From Candidatus Anaerotignum merdipullorum (GTDB taxonomy: Bacteria > Bacillota > Clostridia > Lachnospirales > Anaerotignaceae): DNA of 64,000 nucleotides. Positions 21,766 through 32,709 of the stretch are shown here, piece after piece. The stretch spans positions 1 to 64,000 of the forward strand of contig DXEB01000023.1 in assembly GCA_019115165.1 (NCBI GenBank). Direction: 5' to 3'. How positions within the stretch are numbered: the stretch's first letter is position 1; each line of letters starts with the position of its first letter. Both the position numbers and the translations under genes were made by a program. Below the pieces are notes generated by a model. It did no database searches and was not told the origin of the DNA. It saw only the letters and a program-made list of their open reading frames with translations.

Positions 21766-22914
21766 ATGCAAATGAAAAAATGGTTCCAAAATCTGGATCT
21801 GCTGCTGATCGGCGCCATTTGCCTGCTTGCCGTTTTTGGCATTCTTTGCATTGCCAGCGCACTGCATTTTAATTTGGGAGAGGGTTCTTCCGAAGTCTAT
21901 AAACAAATCGCATTTTTCCTGATCGGTCTGGTGCTGATGATTGTAGCAGCCAATGTAGACTATGAATATTTTTCACAATTTTATATTCCGATTTATTTTG
22001 TCAATCTCCTTCTGCTGTTGGCAGTTTTTTTGCTGGGAAATGAATCCAATGGCGCCACACGCTGGATCCAAATCGGTCCCTTAACCATACAGCCCTCGGA
22101 ATTTGCCAAAGTCATGATGATTTTCTTTTTAGCAAAGTATATCTCACTGCATCATTCCAAAATGAATCGCTTGGATTTTTTCCTGAAACTATGCGTCATT
22201 GGCGCTGTGCCTATTTTTCTGGTACTGAAGCAGCCGGCACTCTCTGCCAGTCTGGTATTGGTTACCATCTTCTGCGTTTTGGTGTTTGTTGCCGGAATGG
22301 ATATTCATTGGATTCGTAATACCGCCATTGTATGCGTTCCTTTGCTGATCTTCATTTTCTGGGATGTCAGTCGAGAAAATCCGTTGATTATGGACAAAAT
22401 TTTTGAACCCCATCAATTCAACCGGATTCTGTCTTTTGTAGACCCTACCGCCAATGCGGATTTGTACTATCAGACGGAAAAATCTATCAGTGCCATCGGA
22501 TCTGGGCAATTGACCGGAAAAGGACTATTTCAAGGTACGCTCAATCAGCTCAGTTATTTGCCAGAACCGCATAATGACTTTATTTTTTCTGTCATTGGGG
22601 AGGAATTTGGCTTTTTAGGTTGTATATTTACATTAGGGCTATTGCTTTTTGTTGTATTTCGTTGTATTATAATCGCATTATCCACCAGGGATACCTTTAG
22701 CCAACTGATTGTTGTCGGCATTGCTGGCATGATCGCTTTCCAGGCATTTGTTAATGCAGGTGTTGCCACAGGCATTGTCCCCAATACCGGAATGTCCTTG
22801 CCTTTTGTCAGCTATGGAGGAAGTTCCATGTGGACCAATATGATTGCGATTGGATTGGTATTAAATATTCGAAAAAAGGAAACCAGATCATTATTCGAGG
22901 GGGGTTTGTTATGA
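21766..22914 (+). CDS. rodA: FtsW/RodA/SpoVE family glycosyltransferase
   Basis: polytopic SEDS protein, HNDFIFSVIGEEFGFLG, NTGMSLPFVSYGGSSMWTNM. Confidence 0.94.
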   Translation: MQMKKWFQNLDLLLIGAICLLAVFGILCIASALHFNLGEGSSEVYKQIAFFLIGLVLMIVAANVDYEYFSQFYIPIYFVNLLLLLAVFLLGNESNGATRWIQIGPLTIQPSEFAKVMMIFFLAKYISLHHSKMNRLDFFLKLCVIGAVPIFLVLKQPALSASLVLVTIFCVLVFVAGMDIHWIRNTAIVCVPLLIFIFWDVSRENPLIMDKIFEPHQFNRILSFVDPTANADLYYQTEKSISAIGSGQLTGKGLFQGTLNQLSYLPEPHNDFIFSVIGEEFGFLGCIFTLGLLLFVVFRCIIIALSTRDTFSQLIVVGIAGMIAFQAFVNAGVATGIVPNTGMSLPFVSYGGSSMWTNMIAIGLVLNIRKKETRSLFEGGLL

Positions 22915-23303
22915 ACATCGCGCTGATCGCGGACGATAATAAGAAAAAATTGATGGAAAATCTCTGTATTGCCTACCGCCATATTTTGTGCAAGCACAAA
23001 TTGTATGCAACTGCTACCACTGGTCGACTGGTGGAAGAAGCTGCAAACCTGAGTGTACATAAGCACCTTGCCGGACAATTGGGCGGTTCGGAACAGTTGG
23101 GTGCGCAAATCATCAATAACGATTTGGACGTCATGATTTTTTTGCGTGACCCGTCCTCTCACCAATCTTATGAGATTTACAGCAATCTATTTCGTCTGTG
23201 TGACACACACAATATTCCAACTGCTACCAATTTGGCAACGGCAGAAGTTTTGTTGCTGGCTTTGGACAGAGGAGACTTGGACTGGAGAAACGTGGTGAAA
23301 TAA
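22911..23303 (+). CDS. mgsA: Methylglyoxal synthase
   Basis: MNIALIADDNKKKLMENLCIAYRHIL ... GRLVEEAANL ... GGSEQLGAQI; 4-nt overlap with rodA. Confidence 0.95.
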   Translation: MNIALIADDNKKKLMENLCIAYRHILCKHKLYATATTGRLVEEAANLSVHKHLAGQLGGSEQLGAQIINNDLDVMIFLRDPSSHQSYEIYSNLFRLCDTHNIPTATNLATAEVLLLALDRGDLDWRNVVK

Positions 23304-23304
23304 T

Positions 23305-23613
23305 ATGCCTTTTTCATTTCAAACCATACCGTTTTGCGTCATCACAGGCTATTATCTTTTCATCAATCTTCTGCTTTTTGGCGCAATGGCACTGGATAAA
23401 AGCCGTGCAGTCAGTAACCGCCGCCGAATCCCGGAAAAAAATTTGTTTTTAATGGCGATATTAGGCGGAGGTATCGGCGGCTTTGTTGGCATGTTTACCA
23501 AACGCCATAAAACCAAACATATTGATTTTATATTGGCTTATGCATTGACGACGGTTCTGCACGCATTTCTGTATGTGATGCTGATGCAGAAATTCGTATT
23601 TCTTACCGTCTAA
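23305..23613 (+). CDS. DUF1294 family membrane protein
   Basis: LLFGAMALDKSRAVSNRRRIPEKNLFLMAILGGGIGGFVGMFTKRHKTKH. Confidence 0.88.
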   Translation: MPFSFQTIPFCVITGYYLFINLLLFGAMALDKSRAVSNRRRIPEKNLFLMAILGGGIGGFVGMFTKRHKTKHIDFILAYALTTVLHAFLYVMLMQKFVFLTV

Positions 23614-23625
23614 TTTCACCTACGT

Positions 23626-23664
23626 GAGCGTTTTTGGAGAATCTCCAGCAAACGCTCTTTTTTG
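23626..23664 (+). terminator. Intrinsic terminator ending the mre/min/rodA/mgsA block
   Basis: gagcgttt...aaacgctctttttt. Confidence 0.85.
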
Positions 23665-23907
23665 ATCTCTATCACGCCTACCGATATATCCTGTTAGGCT
23701 CTGTATCCAAGCATTTTCTCTGCGCCACTTGTAACTACCGGTATGGGTTCTTTTCAGCCGCTGCGACCCAATCTTTCTGCATCTTCTATCTGTAAAGAAA
23801 CACTGCTGAAACCAAACTTCCGACATACCGAAGCAAATTCTCTCTTTTGACATTTCCTAACAAATCGCCCCATTTCGGTTTTGGTATGGAGACCATCCAA
23901 GATATTC

Positions 23908-24627
23908 TTATTTCACACCAAATACATGCCGTCCAATGGTTGTAGTAATGGGGACACTCCAAATCCATCGGCTGGTTGCCGTTGCAGGATTCCAGTAATA
24001 TAGCGCACCATTGGTGGGATCCCAGCCGTTTAATGCGTCCCGAGCAGCCCGAAATGCCGTTTCATTGGGCGTCAGGTAAAACTGATTATCCGCTACGGCA
24101 TCAAACGCCCCAGGCTGATAGATCACACCAGCGATGGTATTCGGAAAGTCCGGACTTGCCACTCGGTTGAGCACTACCGCACCGACTGCAACCTGTCCTT
24201 CGTATGGCTCCCCTCTGGCTTCCCCATGAATGATCGACGCCAATAGATACACATCTTCTTCATAATCACTGCTGCCGCTCTCTCCAACGCTGCTGGTTCC
24301 AGAACCAATGGAAATTCCCAGTCTCTCCAGCGTTGCACTGCCGGCAATACCATCTACCGTCAGTCCATTATCCGCCTGAAACTGCCGGATCGCTTCATAG
24401 GTGCGTGTTCCAAAAATACCATCCGGTGTCCCTACATCATATCCCAATTGCTCCAACCGCTCTTGCGTCTGACGCACCAACGCGCCGCGTGTGCCCCAAG
24501 ACACGAAATTCACCGCTGTGACTGCTTCCGGCGCTGCACTTTCTGACGGGTTCATATACCCGCTGTATAATGCAAAACAGCATACACCAATCCAGCACCA
24601 GATCAGCCACCTGCCTCCTCGCCCCAT
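23908..24627 (-). CDS. sleB: Spore cortex-lytic enzyme SleB-like (peptidoglycan-binding + cell wall hydrolase)
   Basis: PG_binding_1 motif GIFGTRTYEAIRQFQADNGLTVDG and hydrolase_2 domain ASIIHGEARGEPYEGQVAVGAVVLNR. Confidence 0.93.
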   Translation of the reverse strand: MGRGGRWLIWCWIGVCCFALYSGYMNPSESAAPEAVTAVNFVSWGTRGALVRQTQERLEQLGYDVGTPDGIFGTRTYEAIRQFQADNGLTVDGIAGSATLERLGISIGSGTSSVGESGSSDYEEDVYLLASIIHGEARGEPYEGQVAVGAVVLNRVASPDFPNTIAGVIYQPGAFDAVADNQFYLTPNETAFRAARDALNGWDPTNGALYYWNPATATSRWIWSVPITTTIGRHVFGVK

Positions 24628-24642
24628 ATCGTTTCCCCTTTC

Positions 24643-25317
24643 TTACTGATTTTGCCACCACTCCACGATTTTCAACTTCAGTTTTGGTACCGCCGTTTCC
24701 TGCTCCAATGCGGAAACCACCAAAAATTCTTCTCTTGTCAATGCATTTTCCAGCCGTATATGGCTCTCTGCCGTTGGCTTGCTGCATGCCGCATCCACAT
24801 AGCACATCTGCGGATACAACACGCACCACCAATTTTGCCCTTGGGCAGCGCCGATTTCCACTCGCAGTGCATCATATACGCCTGCCGGAAATACCAAATC
24901 TCCATACTGCTTCTGCGGAAAGTCCTCGCGCACCACAGATACCCGTACCGCATCCTGACGCCCCTGACGGACCACTTCTTTCGTTGCAATCACTGCAATT
25001 TCTTCTTTACTGTTCTGCAGTACCTGCAATGTCTCCTCTTTACTCGTACAACTCTCTAATTTCTCTCCAAACTCTGCTAAGATACGATCCCGCACCGCTA
25101 GCTTTAACGCCTGATCTTCTGTGCGATCACTGTTTGCCAATACGTGAAACCGTACGACCTTCGCAGAGATACCCGACTGGATTTGTGCAGCATATCCTGA
25201 CGTAATTAGGCATACCGTCCAAAGACAAACACTGCATAACAAAGCCACTGCCCAATACCGTCCTTCTTTTTTCCACAATACTTTCCCTTTTCCATACCAA
25301 AACCGCCATTGTTTCAT
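24643..25317 (-). CDS. spoIIR: Stage II sporulation protein R
   Basis: VVRFHVLANSDRTEDQALKLAVRDRIL ... FPAGVYDALRVEIGAAQGQNWWCVLYPQMCYVDAA. Confidence 0.95.
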   Translation of the reverse strand: MKQWRFWYGKGKVLWKKEGRYWAVALLCSVCLWTVCLITSGYAAQIQSGISAKVVRFHVLANSDRTEDQALKLAVRDRILAEFGEKLESCTSKEETLQVLQNSKEEIAVIATKEVVRQGRQDAVRVSVVREDFPQKQYGDLVFPAGVYDALRVEIGAAQGQNWWCVLYPQMCYVDAACSKPTAESHIRLENALTREEFLVVSALEQETAVPKLKLKIVEWWQNQ

Positions 25318-25378
25318 TACTCCTCACCTTCTTTTGTTTGATGGTGAGAGTATTGCCCGTTTTTTTCTGTTTCAAACG

Positions 25379-26446
25379 TCATCGCATGCGTCCGGTATCC
25401 TGCAAATTTATCCGGCAATCCACAGAAATTTCCCAATTCTGCCAATCTTGGACTGCAAATTCTGTTTTTCCCATCTGCCGTTGGATCGCAGCGCCAATGC
25501 CAAATACGTCTGCCGATGTGATTTCCTGTACTTCTTTTATTGTATTTTCCAAATCTGTTTTTATGATGTCTGCAAAAAAATTTTCCAATGCACGTCGTTG
25601 TGACGATTCCATCACCTTCTGCGTTCCGCCAACCAGTGCGCCGCTCAATTCCAACGAAATCCGGCAATCCGCTGTTCCATCTTCTTCTACGATAGCATGA
25701 TACGATACTTGATTTTTTCGAATTTCCATTGGAATGGACTCCCCTTGGTATTCTCCTTCCCATACAGCGCCGATCCCTTCTTCCAACAGTAACAAATGCG
25801 CCTGCTCCATTTCCGACGATAACGCAAACGCATATGCGCCGTCCGCCAGGGCAATCCCGCCTGCCAGTGTCAATCCTTCTTCTCTTGTCTCCATCCGCGG
25901 CAAAATGACATTCCCTTTTTGTACCCGCAAGTCCGTCAACAGCGTATCCAAATCCATTCCTCTGGTTACGGCAACCTCTTTTGCCGTGTTTTTATAAAAT
26001 TCCCATAAAAACAACCCGGTTGCCCCATCTGTTTCCCCAATGGCACGTACACAGTCCGCCGCACTGCCAGCACTGCCCAGAACCATTACTTTATCGGAAA
26101 CAGCCGTTCCACGTTCCAATTCTGCCAGTACCCCATCCAATGCCGTCGCATCTGCCAATAGGCTTTGTCCAAACACCACCGTCTTTAACTGTCCCAAATA
26201 CACCTCTCTGGAACTATGACTGTCTGCTTGTGCAACTGCCCCCGCTAATGTCTCTGCCGTCACTTGATATGCCTGCGGTGTTTGGCTTGTGGTTTTTGCC
26301 GGCAGCAGCGTAAAAGACAAGCCTTCTGCTGTTTGATCAATTCCCATGGTAATCACATATGCCCGATCCTCCGGATCTCTGCCATCCCAACAGCCTGTCA
26401 GCAAAAGCGGCAGCAATCCCAACAACATCCATTTGATCTTATGCAC
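25379..26446 (-). CDS. Ger(x)C family spore germination lipoprotein
   Basis: lipobox LLLTGCWDGRDPEDRAYVITMGID; likely GTG start after aaaggagga. Confidence 0.92.
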   Translation of the reverse strand: MHKIKWMLLGLLPLLLTGCWDGRDPEDRAYVITMGIDQTAEGLSFTLLPAKTTSQTPQAYQVTAETLAGAVAQADSHSSREVYLGQLKTVVFGQSLLADATALDGVLAELERGTAVSDKVMVLGSAGSAADCVRAIGETDGATGLFLWEFYKNTAKEVAVTRGMDLDTLLTDLRVQKGNVILPRMETREEGLTLAGGIALADGAYAFALSSEMEQAHLLLLEEGIGAVWEGEYQGESIPMEIRKNQVSYHAIVEEDGTADCRISLELSGALVGGTQKVMESSQRRALENFFADIIKTDLENTIKEVQEITSADVFGIGAAIQRQMGKTEFAVQDWQNWEISVDCRINLQDTGRMR

Positions 26447-27545
26447 GGCGTCTCCTCCTTTCTGAAGCAATATGCACACCGATACAAATCAATGGCAAAA
26501 TCCCTACATAAACAGCACTGACATACGGCTGTATCCCATTGCGAAAGGCATAAGCAGAAGCAATATCTCGAGGCAGCAGAGTACCAACCAATATCAGCGG
26601 CAGCCAAACCCACAGCCATTTCCGCCAAATTGTTTCTTTCTGACGAAAGATTCGTCCGCAGCAGACGCTGCCAAAAAACAACGCACCCGACAAGTATAAA
26701 AAAACAGAAGCCATCCAAAACCAAAGCAGCAGCACATCCTGTCTGCCCAAATAAATACCAGAAAATCCAACCCTCTCCATCAGCTGCAGTGTCGGAAACA
26801 GTTTCCGTGTCAAAGTGTCCACGCCATAGACTGTTAGGCACAGAAAAACCGTTGCCGTCATCAGCAGCGTGATACACAGACATACCCCAAAAACACTTTT
26901 CCCCGCTTGTTTGGGACGCTGTAAAAACGGAGAAAGAAAGAATAAAAATATCATTCCCTGAAAGAGCGGCTGTATCACAGCAGCACCTTTGTATATCTGT
27001 CCTGCTGTCGGCATTTCCAGCGGCAGGTAATAGGCATGTTCCGCGGATAAGGCAGCGGTCAGCAGCACCAGCACCAAAGGAAGAAAAACAAAGAAAAACA
27101 GAATTTCCGCCGTTCTTGCCTGCCCTTCCATACCGCCAAGCACTGCAAACACACACAACAGCAACAGCACGCCAACAACCAGCCACAGCGGCGTATGCGG
27201 CAATACTGTACTGCGCAAAACTTCTGCAAACACCCTTGCCTCTACGATGGCATCCAGCGCAATCTTTCCAGCAAACCCAATCGCAAGGACTGACCCTAAC
27301 GCACTGCCGCATAATCGACGCAGCCACTCTACCCCTGTCCAACTGGGTTCCCATTTCCATAGTATCGTTATCACCAATGAAAATACCGTTGCCGCCAAAC
27401 CGCCCAGAAGCATAACCACCCAACAGCCTCTCCCGCTTTCTCCTGCCAGTTCTGCGGGCAAAAGCAGTGCTGGTGTCCCCCAAAAATAGAGAAACAATAA
27501 TGCCTGCAATTGCCGCAGCGATATTTTTTGATTATCCGAAAACAT
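26439..27545 (-). CDS. GerAB-type germination permease
   Basis: 368 aa, 10 TM-like segments, between GerAA- and GerAC-type genes. Confidence 0.92.
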   Translation of the reverse strand: MFSDNQKISLRQLQALLFLYFWGTPALLLPAELAGESGRGCWVVMLLGGLAATVFSLVITILWKWEPSWTGVEWLRRLCGSALGSVLAIGFAGKIALDAIVEARVFAEVLRSTVLPHTPLWLVVGVLLLLCVFAVLGGMEGQARTAEILFFFVFLPLVLVLLTAALSAEHAYYLPLEMPTAGQIYKGAAVIQPLFQGMIFLFFLSPFLQRPKQAGKSVFGVCLCITLLMTATVFLCLTVYGVDTLTRKLFPTLQLMERVGFSGIYLGRQDVLLLWFWMASVFLYLSGALFFGSVCCGRIFRQKETIWRKWLWVWLPLILVGTLLPRDIASAYAFRNGIQPYVSAVYVGILPLICIGVHIASERRRRRA

Positions 27546-29002
27546 TAGTGTCTGCCTCCTTTTTTTTCAAAGATCGAACATCCTTTCAACCATGGCAGCG
27601 GCAGACGCAGCAAACTGTCCCGCAAATCTCGATACTGATTCACCGAAGCGGAACAAAACGGATACAAATACGGAATACCATAAGAAGATAACCCCGCCAG
27701 ATGCACCAATAACAACAGCATGCCGACCCAAAAACCAAACAATCCCAAAGCAGCCGAAAGCGCAATGACAATATATTTGCTCAGCCGTAAGCCGGATACC
27801 ACGGAAATATTCGGGATCACAAACGTACAAATTCCTGTCAGTGCAGAGATAATAACCACTGCCGGAGAAACCAGACCCGCTTCCACTGCTGCAGAACCAA
27901 TGATGATGCCACCCACGATGCCAATGGTGGAACTGATGGCAGAAGGCAGTCGAACTCCCGCTTCTCGCAGCAATTCAAACGCCAATTCCATTAGAACGAC
28001 TTCCCAAACCACAGAAAAGGGAATATTCTGTCTCGTTTCTGCAATTTTCAGCGCCAAAGACGTAGGTAAAAGCTGCGGATGATATACCGTCAGCGCAATG
28101 TACAATCCCGGGAGTGCAGTCGCCGCCAATGCTGCTACATACCGCAGAAAGCGAATAAGACTCATCATTTCCCATCGGTCATAATAATCTTCCGCTGCCT
28201 GAAAGAACAGATTCCATGTTGCCGGCAACAGAACAACAAACGGCGTATTATCCACCGCAATCACCACACGCCCTTCCAACAGCGCCGCTGCCGCTTTATC
28301 CGGGCGTTCCGTCATCTGCAGCTGCGGAAACGGTGAAAATTGTCGCTTCTCCAACAACTGCTCCAAATATCCGCTGTCATATATCGTTTCCAGCTGCAGC
28401 CTATCCAGCTGTGTTTTTACACTCTCTAGTACTTCCGGGCGTACCAAATCTTCTAAATACAGCAGCGCAATATCCGTTTTTCCACGAGAACCCACCTGTT
28501 TTCGAACAACTTTCAGACGGGTATCGCGTATGCGCCGGCGAATCAATACCAAATTGAATGCCAGCAATTCGGTAAATGCATCCTTTGGTCCTTGCACCAC
28601 CATTTCCGTTTCGACATGCCCTACTCCTCTGTTTGGAAATCCACGGGTGGATGCCTGCAGCGCATACGGGCTGCCTTCCATAAAAATGACCGTATCCCCT
28701 ACCATGACACCATCTGCCGCTTCTTCCATGGTATATACCCGCCGCACATCACGATTTGCAATCACACTTTCCATCAAGTCCCCTAGATTGCCCTCCGCTT
28801 CCGCAAAATCACATCGATTCATGATATTCGTCAGTATGGCGTCTTCCACCGCAGAGGTGTTTACCATATTATCCGCATAAACCAAAAACAGTCGTCCCCG
28901 TCCGTCCGCCGCTGCAAATTCCCGAAACACAATATCGCCACAGTCTGTGAATATGCTCTGCATCGTCATCAGGTTGGTTTGCAATTCTTTTCCAATATTC
29001 AA
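27545..29002 (-). CDS. GerA-type spore germination protein (GerAA)
   Basis: VGDTVIFMEGSPYALQASTRGFPNRGVGHVETEMVVQGPKDAFTELLAFNLVLIRRRIRDTRLK. Confidence 0.95.
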   Translation of the reverse strand: MNIGKELQTNLMTMQSIFTDCGDIVFREFAAADGRGRLFLVYADNMVNTSAVEDAILTNIMNRCDFAEAEGNLGDLMESVIANRDVRRVYTMEEAADGVMVGDTVIFMEGSPYALQASTRGFPNRGVGHVETEMVVQGPKDAFTELLAFNLVLIRRRIRDTRLKVVRKQVGSRGKTDIALLYLEDLVRPEVLESVKTQLDRLQLETIYDSGYLEQLLEKRQFSPFPQLQMTERPDKAAAALLEGRVVIAVDNTPFVVLLPATWNLFFQAAEDYYDRWEMMSLIRFLRYVAALAATALPGLYIALTVYHPQLLPTSLALKIAETRQNIPFSVVWEVVLMELAFELLREAGVRLPSAISSTIGIVGGIIIGSAAVEAGLVSPAVVIISALTGICTFVIPNISVVSGLRLSKYIVIALSAALGLFGFWVGMLLLLVHLAGLSSYGIPYLYPFCSASVNQYRDLRDSLLRLPLPWLKGCSIFEKKGGRH

Positions 29003-29331
29003 AACCTATTTCACCACCTTTTTGGGATATAGTGTTGCGCAAATGCCGCGGAATATACCTGTTTTTTCCCAGAAAACAGGTAATTCTGCCTTTCTAAGTG
29101 CAAGCAGTTGCATATCGCTCTGTACCTGCTTTCCCAAAGGAAACCAATGTGTATCCGTTGTTTGGATGATAATTTTCCTCTCACCCTTGGCTTTCTTTGT
29201 CACAACTTCCACCCATACGCATTTCGCCGCCCTTTTAGCAATCCACGTCCGTCATTTCCTTTTTCCGCCAACTGCAGCTGCTTACAGAGAACCCTATATT
29301 GGGATGTTGGGACAGGAGATTTTTACGCAAC

Positions 29332-29360
29332 AAAAAAAGGCGCCGACATTGTCGGCGCCC
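29332..29360 (-). terminator. Intrinsic terminator of surface paralog A
   Basis: minus strand GGCGCCGACAATGTCGGCGCC-TTTTTTT. Confidence 0.92.
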
Positions 29361-29385
29361 TGAGGCAATCTGATGTTTGCAGCAT

Positions 29386-31851
29386 TTACCGCTTCGCATT
29401 TGCATTCATGTAAACAACTGTCGTCTTTCCTGTCTTGGTATCGGTATCCCAAGTCAAATCGGTAACCCCCAGAGCTGTTGCCAGATCACGCATAGGCAGG
29501 AAAGATCTGTCTGCGGTCAATTCCAATGTAGCACTGGTCGGAACTGCGCTGCCATTGACATACATGGTACGCGCATCTGCCGTCATAGAAATGATCCGAT
29601 CGCCATACAGTATCGTTACCGTTCTACTGGAAGGATCCCACAACACGTTATTGTTATTGATACCCAACGCAGTAGAAACCGCACGAATGGGCAGCATGGT
29701 ATATCCAGTTGCATTGACATAAGCAGGTGCGTCCAATTGTACAGTCGCTTCGCCCGCCATCATCTGTTTCTGCCCAATGGGAACGGTCAATTTCGTTGTA
29801 AAACCATTGACGTCTCTTCCGCCTGTCACAATATTGATAAATCCGGCTTTTTCTCGATAACTAATATCATCCGCTTCTTTCCCAGCATATACGGTTTCTT
29901 CCGCAAACAGGGTCTGCATCAAATATCCTTTATCTTTAGCAGTGCGGCGATCCGCATTGAAATTTTCCGCTTCTTTTGCAGAATCTGCTCCCAACATCGT
30001 CAGCGCATAGGCATACAAATCATAGGCACCCGCAGGCAGGTTTCTATCCATATACAGTGTCAAGTTAGAGATCGTTACCGATGCCGGCTCGTCATCACTT
30101 CTGGAATCTACCGTAAAGATCACTTCCCCATTGCTGGTTTTTACATTCTTGACTTTCAGACCGCTTTTCTTATCTGCTTCTACCGCTGCATCATTATCAA
30201 AATCAATTTTCTCCAGACGCAGTGCAAACTGAGTGCCTTTCTCCCACAAACCGGCTTCTGCCTCTGTAATCACAACGTTGGTGGGAATTGCTGTATTTCT
30301 ATAGTCGATAGACAAATCATTCTGTTCCGCTTTCACCGTATAAGGCTTTACAAATTTCGCAATCGTCACTTTCTGTGTCTCCAGTGCACCGCCTTCCAGT
30401 GTCAGCACCGCATCACCGGCAAAATCGGGATTTGCCACCAGAGTAAAGGTAATCCGCAGTTCATACGCGTCTTTTCCAACCTTGCTTTCTTCAAAAATAC
30501 GTTTGCCAAAAGAAAATTCTTCATATTTGCCGTCTTTATAAGCTTTTTTGAAATCTGTCTCCTGCAGAGGATCTCCATTGACTTCCACTTTTGTTGCAAA
30601 CACACCTTCCGGCAGACGAAGGGTAAAGCTCTTGGCATTATCCCATGCACCTGCAAATGTTTCTTTGATGGTTACTTCCAGGGATTCGTGATCGCTGTCA
30701 TCCGTAATCCCGGTATTGTTCACATCTACGCCACTGTAAATCACTGGAATATTCCGATCTGCATCTACTGTCATCTGTACGGTGTGATCTACCACTTTTG
30801 CTACTTCCACAGATACCGTATCATTTCCTGTTGCCGATACCTTAATGGTTGCCGAGGCGCCTTTTTTTGCTGAAGTTGCTTCTACCTGGATCCCAATCAG
30901 GGTCAACTCATCTGCTTCTGCAGACGCCATGTCTTCATTGACTTTAATGATGATTTCATCCTCGTCATAGGTGACTTCCGGTGTCACTTCTTTTCCATCC
31001 GCCTGAATCGTAATGGCGCGACTCTTGCTATTGGCAAATTCAAATCCGCTGCTCAGCTTCAGCGTAATGCTGTCCTTTTCTCCCAGCACCGCGCTGATAT
31101 TTGCACCAACAGAAGGCTTGATCTTCATATCCGAAATGGTGACCACTTCTTCCACCGCTACATCTTTCAGCTTCTTCACAGATACGGTGATCCCCTTATT
31201 GGCTACTGCCGCATACACCAGATCATCCCCATTGTTAATGGTCATATCTTTGGAGGAAACACTTACTGTTGCTTTGGTGTTCTTCGATGTCTTTTCCAAC
31301 TGGGAAGTCAAGTTATAAGACAGTACCCAACCACGCTGCATTTTCCCTTTCAATGTGATTGTCACTTCCTCTGTGCCGCTGACATCCACATCAGTGATTT
31401 CAATGGCTTTTCCATTGTCATCTACCAACACTTCGTCTTGTTTATTCATAAAAACATACTTGGATTGATAAGTGTCTTTGCCTTCTTGCAGCATATACTG
31501 AGAACTGTCTGCCCGCAGACCAATCAGTCCCGCCAAATGCTCTGCCTTTGTATTTTTACTGATTTTATTTTTATCCTTATCCAAAAATTCTGCTTTTTCC
31601 AGCTCCAATGTGATTTCTGCCTCCGGTTCACTGCTGCTGGAATAATCCGCTGTCGTAAAGGTTAACTGCAATTCTGGCGCATCTTTTGCCGCAATAATCC
31701 CCTTTTCTTTCTGTATCTCACTGACGGTATAATTCTCCGCCCCTACCACTTTGGCGCTGGCTTTTACATTTTTATTCGCCGCAAACGCCGTTGCTGGCAG
31801 CAATGATGTAGCTAGGATGCCAATCATTGCCAATGAAACTAATCTCTTCAT
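29386..31851 (-). CDS. Surface paralog A: secreted protein with C-terminal copper amine oxidase N-terminal-like (stalk) domain
   Basis: Signal peptide MKRLVSLAMIGILATSLLPATAFAA; C-terminal AYVNATGYTMLPIRAVSTALGINNNNVLWDPSSRTVTILYGDRIISM (PF07833-type pattern); 2466 nt from MKRL start. Confidence 0.88.
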   Translation of the reverse strand: MKRLVSLAMIGILATSLLPATAFAANKNVKASAKVVGAENYTVSEIQKEKGIIAAKDAPELQLTFTTADYSSSSEPEAEITLELEKAEFLDKDKNKISKNTKAEHLAGLIGLRADSSQYMLQEGKDTYQSKYVFMNKQDEVLVDDNGKAIEITDVDVSGTEEVTITLKGKMQRGWVLSYNLTSQLEKTSKNTKATVSVSSKDMTINNGDDLVYAAVANKGITVSVKKLKDVAVEEVVTISDMKIKPSVGANISAVLGEKDSITLKLSSGFEFANSKSRAITIQADGKEVTPEVTYDEDEIIIKVNEDMASAEADELTLIGIQVEATSAKKGASATIKVSATGNDTVSVEVAKVVDHTVQMTVDADRNIPVIYSGVDVNNTGITDDSDHESLEVTIKETFAGAWDNAKSFTLRLPEGVFATKVEVNGDPLQETDFKKAYKDGKYEEFSFGKRIFEESKVGKDAYELRITFTLVANPDFAGDAVLTLEGGALETQKVTIAKFVKPYTVKAEQNDLSIDYRNTAIPTNVVITEAEAGLWEKGTQFALRLEKIDFDNDAAVEADKKSGLKVKNVKTSNGEVIFTVDSRSDDEPASVTISNLTLYMDRNLPAGAYDLYAYALTMLGADSAKEAENFNADRRTAKDKGYLMQTLFAEETVYAGKEADDISYREKAGFINIVTGGRDVNGFTTKLTVPIGQKQMMAGEATVQLDAPAYVNATGYTMLPIRAVSTALGINNNNVLWDPSSRTVTILYGDRIISMTADARTMYVNGSAVPTSATLELTADRSFLPMRDLATALGVTDLTWDTDTKTGKTTVVYMNANAKR

Positions 31852-32099
31852 GTTTGTTCCTCCTTCAATTGCAAAAACTCCGTTGAACCTGATATAAAAC
31901 GAAAAAACGAAACGATCCGCACATCCGATTTGCCTGGTGCTCCCAATCGGGGCGGCTAATGAACCGAAACACATCCCCCAACGTAACCGCTTGATGTCTT
32001 TCGGCAAGAAGCAAAACCTTCCAACTCGTTTTCCACTTTCGTTTCCTTTCCCCAAAACGAAGCCATGAAACACAAAGTTGTTTTTTGCTTTGCACCGCC

Positions 32100-32181
32100 A
32101 TTATATCTGGCAGTATCTTCCTTGGCAATAGGGACAGCGGAATCTTAACTTCATTGTAAACACCTCGTAAGTTTTTCGTAA
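32100..32181 (-). promoter_or_regulatory. Promoter and phased direct repeats of paralog A
   Basis: Minus strand: -35 TTGCCA (32123-32128), 17 bp, -10 TATAAT (32100-32105); upstream repeats TTAAGA, TTACAA, TTACGA, TTACGA starting at plus 32143, 32154, 32165, 32176. Confidence 0.8.
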
Positions 32182-32709
32182 ACAATTCGCGATTTTCTTT
32201 CGAAAAATGTTCGTTTATTGTTTTTTTATCGATTCCTTATCAATTTCTTATTCTTTTTTAATTTAATTTTTATGTTTATCTCATATTTCACTGAATTCTT
32301 TGTTTTATAGAACCAAGTCCTTTTTGTATTCCCAACCATCTCAGATTCCTTTCTGCATCCATCTCTTTTCCCACTCTCAGCGTCTTTCGTCCATCACGCT
32401 CTCTGTCCTGAAACCGCATCCCTATCCTTCTCCTGCACAAAATTTCAATCTTTACCAGTTGATCCACAAAAGAACTGCTATTCGCGCCATCTTACTGCAG
32501 TTCCATCTTTTCATTACCACCGTCTTGTCCCATGCAACACCTTGCAGTACGCACTGCCTTTCAATCATTCCAAAGGGTTTCTTTCCTCCGTCAGACCAAA
32601 ACATACATACCAATAGGGAGGTATCCTTTGGATACCTCCCTGTCATCGTCAGAAAAGAAAATTTGGAAGTTGGTTACATAACCGCAGCAATCTTACATGT
32701 TCGCCAGCT

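Noticed and set aside
32614-32640. Hairpin gggaggtatcc-ttt-ggatacctccc after paralog B as a confident terminator
   Set aside because: Strong stem but no T tract on the minus strand; may still end transcription or protect the 3' end, but not supported enough to list.
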